Assembly (NCBI GenBank): GCA_020638175.1 | Contig: JACKJA010000002.1 | Location: 682,001-746,000 of the forward strand | DNA: 64,000 bases | From: Rhodospirillales bacterium | Lineage (GTDB): Bacteria > Pseudomonadota > Alphaproteobacteria > Micavibrionales > Micavibrionaceae | Direction: 5' to 3' | The notes under the pieces: generated by a model | What the model saw: the letters and a program-made list of their open reading frames with translations, nothing else | What the model was told of the DNA's origin: nothing | Databases searched by the model: none | In this document: positions 57,401 through 64,000 of the stretch, in pieces | How the letters are laid out: each line of letters starts with the position of its first letter | Position numbering within the stretch: position 1 is the first letter of the stretch | Program-made: the position numbers and the translations under genes

Positions 57401-57580
57401 GTTGGCAATATTCCGCTGATCGGTGATATTCTGGCGGGGGGCAAGGATGGCGCGATTTTTGCCGCGACCTATACGATCAAGGGGCCGTCCGACAACCCAA
57501 CCGTCAGTGTCAACCCGCTGGCTGCCTTGGCACCGGGGATCCTGCGTAAAATCCTGTTCGAAGGCGATAACGGCAGCTAA
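54416..57580 (+). CDS. large YhdP/AsmA-like envelope protein
   Basis: 1054 residues. A basic start and one membrane helix (about 13-36, VVLETVAVLALLLALAGSIAIW) anchor a long periplasmic body that begins with the DUF3971-type FAKDYIEEALYDPTTGYSVE. The C-terminus has LLSGIGPTGIPQLLSDEGIYFGRLESGF and a final AsmA-like GNIPLIGDILAGGKDGAIFA segment (given in pieces), typical of YhdP. Members of this superfamily are proposed to carry phospholipids between membranes. The previous AsmA-like gene at 28063 is a smaller relative. Confidence 0.87.
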   Translation: MRKKIKKVSHHTLLVVLETVAVLALLLALAGSIAIWHLTKGNFDVGFAKDYIEEALYDPTTGYSVELDDVILAWPDLAGPLMLEIGGVRLLQKGRPVLDIDHVGLGLSGRALLLGQIQPARIVLTGPALHLVRKADNKIILGIETLGEEIEAEVPETYDVGDNPVMRIVRRLAEPRQKIDSRSPLDYLETFEIRDARMVMEDHVLGMTWFLPDLDTLFARDDEGLVVTYDMKLPGGRTDAANIRVDILYNRERDDFTAQARIQDFDPNILAHYVDELSFLQKQDISFNGDIRAIINSDLQLEEAGVSLSAAPSILSVPDVYDKPLAVDGMALDGAYDRKTGQVNIEKLLMIVDDVKVTLSSQATWKEGELKAPVTLTVSDLPQSKIVSLWPDALRGLPIESWMTERLSGGTIRNVTGRFDILAHQGEENWQIAANNIVADFGIENMDVDYRAPLLPVKHAYATGHFSSDVLTIDIEKGQLSDLDISKAKVTIDHIIGEGTGTAKIDVALSGPLKSVFDYVGPEPIGMGEEKLGFNPKQVGGRAALDVNISFPTVKDLKVKQVKVGVKGTLSDVFLPDVVKDMDLTGGPLTLTVDGESAKLAGNAQLEGRDVALTWQQYLESAGAPYESQITAAIRADKGLREKLGIGLDDWLAGTVPVNVTYTELAGGRAAVDVTADISPAILMIKPFSYEKPVGTAGTLTCKVALQNATVQKIEHLSITSPDMRLTEGQFVFDRRGELSQGKIPRITFGENDMGLEFEYMTTGALKVAIDGAFMDARPFLEGRKKDEPYAGPPLIASVNVGRMRTRTARLVEQAKIYLNMNAQGDIDQLEMDAVAGKGDVYFRLKPNETGKMMVRLEADDAGSMLRAFDLYENVEGGKLVLYGEAPDIQRRKVLVGNVQISDFHVTKAPVLARLLSGIGPTGIPQLLSDEGIYFGRLESGFEWYIRPAGDLYLIKDGRTSGSALGLTFEGEVDKAAGKTAISGTIVPMAAANSLVGNIPLIGDILAGGKDGAIFAATYTIKGPSDNPTVSVNPLAALAPGILRKILFEGDNGS

Positions 57581-57584
57581 AAAA

Positions 57585-57650
57585 CGTCATTGCGAGGAGC
57601 GCAGCGACGCGGCAATCTCTGGGGATTGCTTCGCTACGCTCGCAATGACG
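57585..57650. repeat. dispersed palindromic repeat (CGTCATTGCGAG family)
   Basis: CGTCATTGCGAG at one end pairs perfectly with CTCGCAATGACG at the other; GAGCGCAGCGA with TCGCTACGCTC and GGCAATC with GATTGCT fold inside, nearly the whole 66 bases. It fills the gap between the convergent YhdP-like and tyrS genes and may act as a bidirectional terminator. A second copy is at 60025. Confidence 0.85.
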
Positions 57651-57653
57651 AAA

Positions 57654-58934
57654 TTACTTCACCCGCACCAGAACGTGCTTTTTCTTCCCGGCTGACAGCT
57701 TGATCCAGTTGCCGTCTTGTTCACGATCATAATCCAAAGCCATGTCATTGGCGGTTACAATATGTTTTTCGTTAGTAACTTGTTGATCGTCAATGCGAAT
57801 TCCCCCTTGCTGGATAAGCTTCCGTGCTTCCCCCTTTGATTTGGCCAACTCGGTTTCGCAGATGAGATCCAAAATAGAAACGCCTTCTTCAAGGCGAGCG
57901 TGTGTTACAAAAAAGCTAGGTAGTTCACTACCGACGCTACCACGTTCAAAAACATTTTTTGCCGTTTTTGCTGCCTCTTGTGCTGCATTGGCACCATGAC
58001 AAAGCTTGGTCGCTTCAAACGCCAGCACTTTCTTGGCTTCGTTAATCTCTTGCCCTTCCAGGGCTTCCAGTTTTTCAATCTCGTCAATCGGCAGCAGCGT
58101 AAAGCGCCGCAGCAGCGTCCCGACCATCACGTCATCGACATTGCGCCAGTACTGGTAATAATCGTAAGGCGGCAGAATTTCGGCATTCAGCCATACCGCG
58201 CCGCTTTCGGTTTTCCCCATTTTCTTGCCGTCCGGCGTCGTCAGCAGCGGCGCCGTCAGGGCAAACAGGTCGTAGCGGTGGGCTTTATGGCCCAGCTCCA
58301 CCCCGTTAATAATATTGCCCCACTGGTCCGATCCGCCCATTTGCAAGACCGTGCCATAGCGTCTGTGCAGCTCGACAAAATCGTAGCCTTGCATCACCAT
58401 ATAGTTGAATTCCAGCAGCGACAGCGGGCTTTCGCGCTCAAGGCGTTGCTTGACACTCTCAAAGCTCAGCATCCGGTTAACGGTGAAATGCTTCCCGTAA
58501 TCGCGCAGGAACTCAAGGTATTTCAGGCCATCCAGCCAGTCATTGTTATTGACCATCAGCGCGTCGGTTTCGCCGTCGCCATAGGTCAGGAACTGGGTAA
58601 AACAGGTCCGACGGATCGCTTCCATGTTCTCTTCGATCGCTGCATCGTCCAGCAATTTGCGCTGTTCGTCCTTGAACGACGGGTCGCCGATTTTCGATGT
58701 GCCGCCGCCCATCAGCGTAATCGGCTTGTGTCCGCACTTCTGGAACCAGTGCAGCATCATAATCCCGGTCAGGTTCCCGATATGCAGGGACTGCGCCGTC
58801 GCATCAAATCCGATATAGGCGCTCTGCACCCCTTCGCACAGTTTTTTATCCAGCTCATCAAAATTCGAGCACTGGTTGATAAACCCGCGCTCTTCCATTG
58901 TGTTCAGAAATTCTGATTTATATGTTTTGCTCAT
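57654..58934 (-). CDS. tyrS: tyrosyl-tRNA synthetase
   Basis: TyrRS charges tRNA-Tyr. The 426 residues have the HIGH-type SLHIGNL at about 50, the tyrosine-pocket region YMVMQGYDFVELHRRYGTVL with QMGGSDQWGNI, the KMSKS-type KKMGKTESGAV and a C-terminal S4 domain (EARKLIQQGGIRIDDQQVTN). The start matches the family (MSKTYKSEFLNTMEERGF). anmK begins 19 bases away on the other strand. Confidence 0.96.
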   Translation of the reverse strand: MSKTYKSEFLNTMEERGFINQCSNFDELDKKLCEGVQSAYIGFDATAQSLHIGNLTGIMMLHWFQKCGHKPITLMGGGTSKIGDPSFKDEQRKLLDDAAIEENMEAIRRTCFTQFLTYGDGETDALMVNNNDWLDGLKYLEFLRDYGKHFTVNRMLSFESVKQRLERESPLSLLEFNYMVMQGYDFVELHRRYGTVLQMGGSDQWGNIINGVELGHKAHRYDLFALTAPLLTTPDGKKMGKTESGAVWLNAEILPPYDYYQYWRNVDDVMVGTLLRRFTLLPIDEIEKLEALEGQEINEAKKVLAFEATKLCHGANAAQEAAKTAKNVFERGSVGSELPSFFVTHARLEEGVSILDLICETELAKSKGEARKLIQQGGIRIDDQQVTNEKHIVTANDMALDYDREQDGNWIKLSAGKKKHVLVRVK

Positions 58935-58952
58935 GATGTTATCTCTATACGC

Positions 58953-60047
58953 ATGAGCGAGAAAAAAGTCTATACCGCAATGGGGCTAATGTCGGGTACG
59001 TCACTGGACGGCGAAATCGACGTGGCCCTGATCGAAACCGACGGTCACGACTTTGTGAAGCCGCTGGCCTTCTATGCGCACCCTTATGATATCAATATCC
59101 GGGATCAGGTTCGGGCCTGTTTTGGTAAAACCGAAAAGGATAACGAAACAGAAATTGCCGAAAAACTGGTGACGGACATTCATATCGCGGCGGTGAAAGC
59201 ATCGGGCTTCAAAGCCGATATCATTGGTTTCCACGGCCAGACGATTAGCCACTACCCGGAAAATAATTTCACATGGCAACTCGGTGATGGCGCGCGTATG
59301 GCGGCCGAAACCGGCATGGATGTTATTAACGACTTCCGCACCGCCGATGTAAAGGCCGGCGGGCAGGGCGCGCCGCTGGCACCACTCTACCACAGGGCGA
59401 TTATGGAGGCGCAGGATAAACCGGTCGCGGTTCTCAATCTTGGTGGCGTGGCGAATGTGACCTATGTGAGTAAGGATGGGAAGCTTATCGCGTTTGATAC
59501 CGGTCCGGCCAACGCCCTGATGGATGATTATGTATCGCGTCATCTGGGCCGTGAATTTGATGTAAACGGAGAATTAGCCGCATCCGGGAAGGTAGACGCA
59601 GAGGCCATCATATCTTTTTTACAACACCCGTATTTTTTAGCGTCCCCACCCAAATCCCTTGATCGAAATACTTTTGAAACATCCCTGCCGCCTTTGCCGG
59701 AAAAACCGGAAGATGCGCTGGCCACATTAAGCGCCTTCACGGTCGAGGCTATTGCCAAGGCTTGCGATCATTTCCCGTCGTCGCCCATGGCTTGGTTTAC
59801 CTGCGGTGGGGGACGAAAAAACGCCCATCTGATCGAAAGTCTGCAAAAATGTTTGGACGTTCCGGTAAAACCAATTGAGGGCGCGGGGTATAACGGCGAC
59901 GCCATCGAAGCCGAATGCTTCGCCTATCTGGCCGTACGGTCGCTGCTGGGCCTGCCGTTGTCCCTGCCGGAAACAACTGGCGTGCCGCAGCCGCAAACCG
60001 GGGGAGAGCTTCATTCCTGCAAAACGCCATTGCGAGGAGGGCGGTAA
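58953..60047 (+). CDS. anmK: anhydro-N-acetylmuramic acid kinase
   Basis: AnmK phosphorylates and hydrolyses 1,6-anhydroMurNAc in cell-wall recycling. The 364 residues have the N-terminal phosphate loop GLMSGTSLDGEIDVALIETD, then TISHYPENNFTWQLGDGARM, VADFR-type INDFRTADVKAGGQGAPLAP and FTCGGGRKNAHLIESL, all family hallmarks. The last ten residues (CKTPLRGGR) are encoded by the palindromic repeat at 60025, so the gene's end has been extended by a repeat insertion. It is divergent from tyrS. Confidence 0.94.
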   Translation: MSEKKVYTAMGLMSGTSLDGEIDVALIETDGHDFVKPLAFYAHPYDINIRDQVRACFGKTEKDNETEIAEKLVTDIHIAAVKASGFKADIIGFHGQTISHYPENNFTWQLGDGARMAAETGMDVINDFRTADVKAGGQGAPLAPLYHRAIMEAQDKPVAVLNLGGVANVTYVSKDGKLIAFDTGPANALMDDYVSRHLGREFDVNGELAASGKVDAEAIISFLQHPYFLASPPKSLDRNTFETSLPPLPEKPEDALATLSAFTVEAIAKACDHFPSSPMAWFTCGGGRKNAHLIESLQKCLDVPVKPIEGAGYNGDAIEAECFAYLAVRSLLGLPLSLPETTGVPQPQTGGELHSCKTPLRGGR

Positions 60048-60109
60048 GCCCGACGCGGCAATCCGGTTTTGTTAAAGATTCTGGATTGCTTCGCTGTGCT
60101 CGCGATGAC
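60025..60109. repeat. dispersed palindromic repeat, second copy, overlapping the anmK stop
   Basis: CGCCATTGCGAGG at one end and CTCGCGATGAC at the other, with GCGGCAATCC and GGATTGCTTCGC between, a diverged relative of the 57585 repeat (about 85 bases). The anmK stop TAA lies inside it at 60045-60047. Confidence 0.8.
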
Positions 60110-60121
60110 AATATCTTGTCC

Positions 60122-61111
60122 ATGATAAAAACCGCAAATGCAAAAACGATACAGGAAGCCGCCGCCATACTGCGAGACGGCGGGTTAGTGGCCATGCCGA
60201 CGGAAACGGTATATGGCCTTGCCGCCGATGCGACCAATGGCGAAGCGGTAGCGGGAATTTTCGAGGCCAAAGGCCGTCCGGCCTTTAATCCCCTGATCGC
60301 CCATATCGAAAGCGCCGAAGCCGCCGCGCAGATCGTCGAAATGGATGACCGGGCTTATGCGGCGGCACAGGCATTCTGGCCGGGGCCGTTGACCTTGGTC
60401 CTGCCGCGCCGGGCCGATTGCAAAGTCTCTGAACTCTGCGGCGCAGGTCTGCCGACGCAGGCTGTGCGGGTGCCGGCCCATAAAACCGCACTGGCACTTA
60501 TCAAAGCGGCAGGTGTACCGCTGGCGGCGCCGAGCGCCAATAAATCTGGCAGCGTATCACCGACCACGCCGCTTCTGGTGGCGGAAAGCCTCGGCGATTC
60601 CGTTGATATGATCCTCGCCGCCGGCCCCTGTGATGTGGGCCTTGAGTCGACGGTTCTGGATTTAAGCGGTGAGCAGCCCGTTGTCTTGCGTCCCGGCGCG
60701 ATTACGGCAGAACAGATCGCCGAAGTGCTGGATTGTGAAGTAACGGTGGATCTCGGCGATCACGATAAGCCAAAATCACCTGGCCAGCTTCTACGCCACT
60801 ATGCGCCGTCGATCCCTGTGCGCCTGAATGCGGTTGATCTGGAACCGGGCGAAGCGCTTCTGGCCTTTGGTTCAATTAAATTTATGGGTATCAAAGGCGG
60901 TGGCGCTGCGAAAGATCTGCCGGAACATCAGTTTCGAAATTTAAGCGAAGCGGGCGATCTGCACGAGGCTGCCGCCAACCTGTTTCGGATGCTCAATGAA
61001 CTTGATAGCCCCAATAACAAAGGGATCGCTGTGATGGCGATCCCTGATAACGGATTAGGTCTGGCGATTAATGATCGCCTGCGCCGCGCCGCGGCGGGTT
61101 CCCGGCGTTAA
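60122..61111 (+). CDS. L-threonylcarbamoyladenylate synthase (Sua5/YrdC family)
   Basis: The enzyme makes threonylcarbamoyl-AMP for the t6A modification of tRNA. The 329 residues have the YrdC domain (MPTETVYGLAADATNGEAVA, KGRPAFNPLIAHI, APSANKSGSVSPT, DVGLESTVLDLSG, VLRPGAI) and a C-terminal Sua5 domain after the linker PGQLLRHYAPSIPVRLN. ATG 60122 is the first start after the repeat; further upstream in-frame starts lie inside anmK. Confidence 0.94.
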   Translation: MIKTANAKTIQEAAAILRDGGLVAMPTETVYGLAADATNGEAVAGIFEAKGRPAFNPLIAHIESAEAAAQIVEMDDRAYAAAQAFWPGPLTLVLPRRADCKVSELCGAGLPTQAVRVPAHKTALALIKAAGVPLAAPSANKSGSVSPTTPLLVAESLGDSVDMILAAGPCDVGLESTVLDLSGEQPVVLRPGAITAEQIAEVLDCEVTVDLGDHDKPKSPGQLLRHYAPSIPVRLNAVDLEPGEALLAFGSIKFMGIKGGGAAKDLPEHQFRNLSEAGDLHEAAANLFRMLNELDSPNNKGIAVMAIPDNGLGLAINDRLRRAAAGSRR

Positions 61112-61318
61112 TTACGACGGGTCGGGCGTTGGCGGCTGGTCTATAAAGAAAAGTTTTTCTTTCAGCTTTTTGGCCTGCTCGTTAAAGGCACGGGCCGCGT
61201 CAACGACAAACCGCGCGGAGTTTTTAATCAGATCCTGCGTATGGATTTTGTAAAAAGCGGCATAACCAAAAGCATCTTGTGGTTTGCTGTTTTCTTTTTC
61301 ATCTGAGGCGTTAGCCAT
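61112..61318 (-). CDS. small phasin-like protein
   Basis: 68 residues. A Ser/Lys/Glu-rich start (MANASDEKENSKPQDAFGY) is followed by an amphipathic helix (FYKIHTQDLIKNSARFVVDA then ARAFNEQAKKLKEKLFF), reminiscent of short phasin-type proteins that coat polyhydroxyalkanoate granules, but too short to be sure. ATG 61318 has GGGAG seven bases upstream. It is convergent with the Sua5 gene, with no gap between the stops. Confidence 0.6.
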   Translation of the reverse strand: MANASDEKENSKPQDAFGYAAFYKIHTQDLIKNSARFVVDAARAFNEQAKKLKEKLFFIDQPPTPDPS

Positions 61319-61394
61319 AATTTTCTCCCTTTCAACTATGCCCTTATCCTATATGAAAACAGTTGAAAAAGCAAGAAAATGCAGGGGAAATCCG

Positions 61395-62345
61395 CTAGGG
61401 ACGGGTGCGTTCCGGCGTTTCCAGACGTGCCAGCATCATAAGCTCAACCGGGCTGGCGATCAGGGATGCTTGCGGCATCAAGGGCCGGCGGACCCAGCTA
61501 TCGCTGCCGTCAGCGGATAAATATTTCAGGGCCGGATGGGAGATAAACGACAAAACGGCATCCTTGGATGAAAAACCGGCAAATTTTGGAAAAGCGGTGC
61601 TTGTCGGCCGGTTTGTGGCTTTAATAGCGCCGGCGTGCGGCGGCACGGCTGAGGGGGCATTATCGGCCATCATGGTGCCGTTTCCGGTGCTGGCCTCGAA
61701 TTTTTTGGCAAAGAAATCATAAACGCCCGCCAGTGTCCGGGCCTGTCCGGTTTTTGAATCGTAAAACACGTTGCGATTGGCGCGCGCCGCCTTGGGGAAC
61801 AGGTCAGCGGCGGTTTGTAGCGGCGCGTCTTCATTGGCTTTCAAAAAGGCCGTGGCACTGCCGGCTCCCATGAAATGCGCCAGATACAGCTCGACCGATC
61901 CGATATCCTTGACCCCTTGCGATTCCATGTAGCGCTGGTTTTCAGCGGCAAATTCGGCGGCCATGACCGAAGCGGTTTTCGGGTCTTTGCGTAAATCCAG
62001 AATTTCCTGCTTCAGGGCGGCATTTTGTTTGTGTTCCCCGCCTTTGATTCGGGAGGCCAGATCACCCAGCCCGTATTTGTCGCCGTATTTTTCAACCATG
62101 TTCAGCCATGTACTTTCGATGAACTGGTACAATCCCGTTGCACTGCTGGTTGTGGATTTAATCCCCGCCTTGAAACCGCTTTCGGCGGCAGCCTGTTCCA
62201 CCAGATAGGCAAAATCGACCCCTGTTTTGGCGCTGGCGGTTTTGATAGCGCTAATCACTTGCGGGGCGGCTTGCCGGGTTAGAGCCGCTAACGCATTGTT
62301 ATTTATTATGTTTTCACTCAAAGACATGGCGTATTCAAATTCCAT
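61395..62345 (-). CDS. lytic transglycosylase-like protein (SLT domain)
   Basis: 316 residues. The N-terminal half is an SLT domain with the catalytic Glu in AAAESGFKAGIKSTTSSATG (about residue 55) and the following LYQFIESTWLNMVEKYG. Transglycosylases cut peptidoglycan with anhydro-muropeptide release, a product AnmK would recycle. No signal peptide is visible, so export is unclear. The last 90 residues are disordered, then a short conserved-looking segment. Three in-frame ATG codons (62360, 62345, 62327) compete; none has a strong ribosome binding site. Confidence 0.82.
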   Translation of the reverse strand: MEFEYAMSLSENIINNNALAALTRQAAPQVISAIKTASAKTGVDFAYLVEQAAAESGFKAGIKSTTSSATGLYQFIESTWLNMVEKYGDKYGLGDLASRIKGGEHKQNAALKQEILDLRKDPKTASVMAAEFAAENQRYMESQGVKDIGSVELYLAHFMGAGSATAFLKANEDAPLQTAADLFPKAARANRNVFYDSKTGQARTLAGVYDFFAKKFEASTGNGTMMADNAPSAVPPHAGAIKATNRPTSTAFPKFAGFSSKDAVLSFISHPALKYLSADGSDSWVRRPLMPQASLIASPVELMMLARLETPERTRP

Positions 62346-62438
62346 CGGTTTCTTTTCCATGAAATAACATCGCAAGGGGCGTGCCAGTTTCAAAATATCG
62401 TGTAAAATGAAAACCGAATTGAACGAAAAAGGTGTTTC

Positions 62439-64000
62439 ATGCCCGATTATAAAGCCCCCACCCACGATATGGTGTTTTTGCTGCGTGATGTGCTGGACAT
62501 CAGCGCTTTGCCGCAGGCCGCTGAACTGGATACCGAAACGGTGACGGCCATTTTGGAGGAAGCCGGGAAACTGGCCTCCGGCGTGTTGGCACCCCTGAAC
62601 CATCAGGCAGATAAGGCCGGGGGCTGTATCCTGAAAGAGGGAAGCGTCACCACGGCGGCGGGCTGGAAGGACGCTTATCGCCAGTATTGCGAAATGGGCT
62701 GGAACGGCGTGCCGTTCGACCCGGAATATGGCGGCCAGGGATTGCCGTGGGTATTGGCGTTCCCGGTACAGGAAATGTGGCAAGGTGCGAATATGTCCTT
62801 TGGCCTGTGTCCACTCCTCAATCAGGGCGCGGTCGAAGCCATTGAATCCCATGGCTCCGATGAGCAAAAATCCTTTTACCTTCCCAAACTTGTTTCCGGT
62901 GAATGGGCCGGAACGATGAATTTGACGGAGCCGCAGGCCGGTTCCGATCTGGGCGCAATCCGGTCAAAGGCGGAAAAACAGGCCGATGGCACCTATAAAA
63001 TTACCGGCCAGAAAATCTTCATTACCTATGGGGAGCACGACCTGACGGACAATATCATTCACCTTGTTCTGGCCCGTGTGACCGGGGCGCCGGAAGGGGT
63101 AAAAGGTATTTCCCTGTTTATCGTTCCCAAATTCCTTGAAGACGGCACCCGCAACGACCTGATTTGCGCAGGTCTGGAACATAAACTCGGTATCCATGCG
63201 TCCCCGACCTGTACGATGAGCTTCGGCGATAACGGCGGTGCGACCGGCTATCTGGTGGGAGAAGAGAACCAAGGTTTGAAGTACATGTTCACCATGATGA
63301 ACAATGCCCGGCTGTCGGTGGGGCTGCAGGGCGTGGCGATTGGTGAGGCAGCGTATCAGGCAGCGCTGGCCTACGCGGGCGAGCGTGTGCAAAGTGCCAA
63401 AATTGGTGACAAGAGCGGGGCGAAAGCCGCAATTATCGAACACCCGGATGTGCGCCGCATGCTCTTGACCATGAAAGTTCTAACACAAGCCGGACGGGCG
63501 CTGGCCTATGAAGCAGCGCTTAATCTGGACAAGGCGCGCGGCGGGGATGCGACGGCGCAATCCCGCGTGGATATCCTGACTCCGATCGTCAAATCATGGT
63601 GTACCGATAACGCTGTCGAGGTTGCGTCTCTGGGGGTGCAAGTCCATGGCGGTATGGGCTTCATAGAGGAAACCGGCGCGGCGCAATTCTACCGGGATGC
63701 CCGTATTTTACCGATCTACGAAGGCACTAACGGGATTCAGGCGCTTGATCTGGCCTTTCGTAAGCTGCTGATGGACAAAGGCGAAGCGGTGAAAGCCTAT
63801 CAGGCGGAATTAACATCTGTGCTTGCCGAGATAGCCGCACAGGACCGGGAGCTATCGGCTCTTTGCAAGCCGGTTCTGGAGGCGTTGGAGGCGGTGAAAG
63901 AGGCGACGGCCCACATGCTCCATCTGGCCGGGAGTGGCCAGATGGACGCCATTGCCAGCCGGGCAACATCCTATCTGAATGCGTTTGGCGTTGTTTGCGG
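62439..64000 (+). CDS. acyl-CoA dehydrogenase (partial, runs off the window)
   Basis: 520 codons are open from ATG 62439, preceded by AAAAGGTG, to the window end. FAD-binding and active-site parts are AGTMNLTEPQAGSDLGAIRS, KITGQKIFITYGEHDLTDN, EHPDVRRMLLTMKVLTQAGR and VHGGMGFIEETGAAQFYRDA, with the catalytic Glu in PIYEGTNGIQALDL. The N- and late C-terminal extensions suit the longer, DmdC-like class of acyl-CoA dehydrogenases of about 590 residues. The product oxidises an acyl-CoA in the cytoplasm; chain length specificity is not determined. Confidence 0.93.
   Translation, partial: MPDYKAPTHDMVFLLRDVLDISALPQAAELDTETVTAILEEAGKLASGVLAPLNHQADKAGGCILKEGSVTTAAGWKDAYRQYCEMGWNGVPFDPEYGGQGLPWVLAFPVQEMWQGANMSFGLCPLLNQGAVEAIESHGSDEQKSFYLPKLVSGEWAGTMNLTEPQAGSDLGAIRSKAEKQADGTYKITGQKIFITYGEHDLTDNIIHLVLARVTGAPEGVKGISLFIVPKFLEDGTRNDLICAGLEHKLGIHASPTCTMSFGDNGGATGYLVGEENQGLKYMFTMMNNARLSVGLQGVAIGEAAYQAALAYAGERVQSAKIGDKSGAKAAIIEHPDVRRMLLTMKVLTQAGRALAYEAALNLDKARGGDATAQSRVDILTPIVKSWCTDNAVEVASLGVQVHGGMGFIEETGAAQFYRDARILPIYEGTNGIQALDLAFRKLLMDKGEAVKAYQAELTSVLAEIAAQDRELSALCKPVLEALEAVKEATAHMLHLAGSGQMDAIASRATSYLNAFGVVC

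Noticed and set aside
57978..58916. 312-codon frame antisense to tyrS
   Set aside because: tyrS is clear in the other direction; this frame has no recognisable domain.
1..64000. CRISPR arrays or rRNA genes
   Set aside because: No regularly spaced repeats and no rRNA-like segments were seen.

Overview
The window is chromosomal DNA of an alphaproteobacterium, probably Rhodospirillales- or Micavibrio-like. This rests on the contiguous str-S10-spc-alpha ribosomal superoperon with a single tuf, a lidless adenylate kinase, an ATP12-type F1 assembly chaperone, a DUF3035 lipoprotein beside lspA, and the rarA/crcB/rluC neighbourhood. Base composition is moderate (judged by eye). Genus is not resolved.

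Region 1 (1-21350): the 3' end of rpoC with a terminator, a small membrane protein, a HAD phosphatase, then about 20 kb of translation genes on the + strand: rpsL-rpsG-fusA-tuf, rpsJ to rpsQ, rplN to rplO, secY-adk, and rpsM-rpsK-rpoA-rplQ. The str block and the alpha block start from near-identical promoters (TTGACG, 17 nt, TATATT), each followed by a structured leader. Oddities are an unknown 66-residue gene between rplD and rplW, Lys/Ala-rich tails on S17, L30, L3 and L17, internal hairpins, and a compositionally distinct rpoA core.

Region 2 (21400-34400): a DegP/Q-type protease, a HerA-like ATPase, a small unknown gene, rarA, a Nudix hydrolase, crcB, rluC, an AsmA-like protein and ATP12 on +; a small membrane protein, mutL and a pentapeptide-repeat protein on -.

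Region 3 (34400-46140): pgi and an M16 peptidase pair (one catalytic, one without the zinc motif), a lone + gene, then a DUF3035 lipoprotein, lspA, ileS, an AEC transporter, ribF and a MscS channel, nearly all on - and tightly packed.

Region 4 (46277-49195) is the most interesting part. A 2.8 kb AT-rich island sits in the 3' half of a tRNA-Met(CAT) gene and is bounded by 47-bp direct repeats. It has no integrase. It encodes a modular protein with an N-terminal peptidoglycan-binding-like region and a C-terminal domain carrying a D-x-Y-D-F-N motif as in colicin M. A small membrane protein overlaps its 3' end. The toxin tail is then duplicated in front of a second, diverged, frameshifted copy of the membrane protein. 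This is the layout of a bacteriocin or polymorphic-toxin immunity cassette with an orphan immunity module.

Region 5 (49200-64000): two small unknown genes, mnmA, a family 6 hypoxanthine-DNA glycosylase, a 2Fe-2S ferredoxin with a cysteine desulfurase, an alpha/beta-hydrolase lacking its serine, a Bcp peroxiredoxin, a large YhdP/AsmA-like protein, tyrS, anmK, a Sua5-type enzyme, a short phasin-like protein, a lytic transglycosylase, and the start of an acyl-CoA dehydrogenase that runs off the end. Three palindromic intergenic repeats (two of one family) lie here; one supplies the last codons of anmK.
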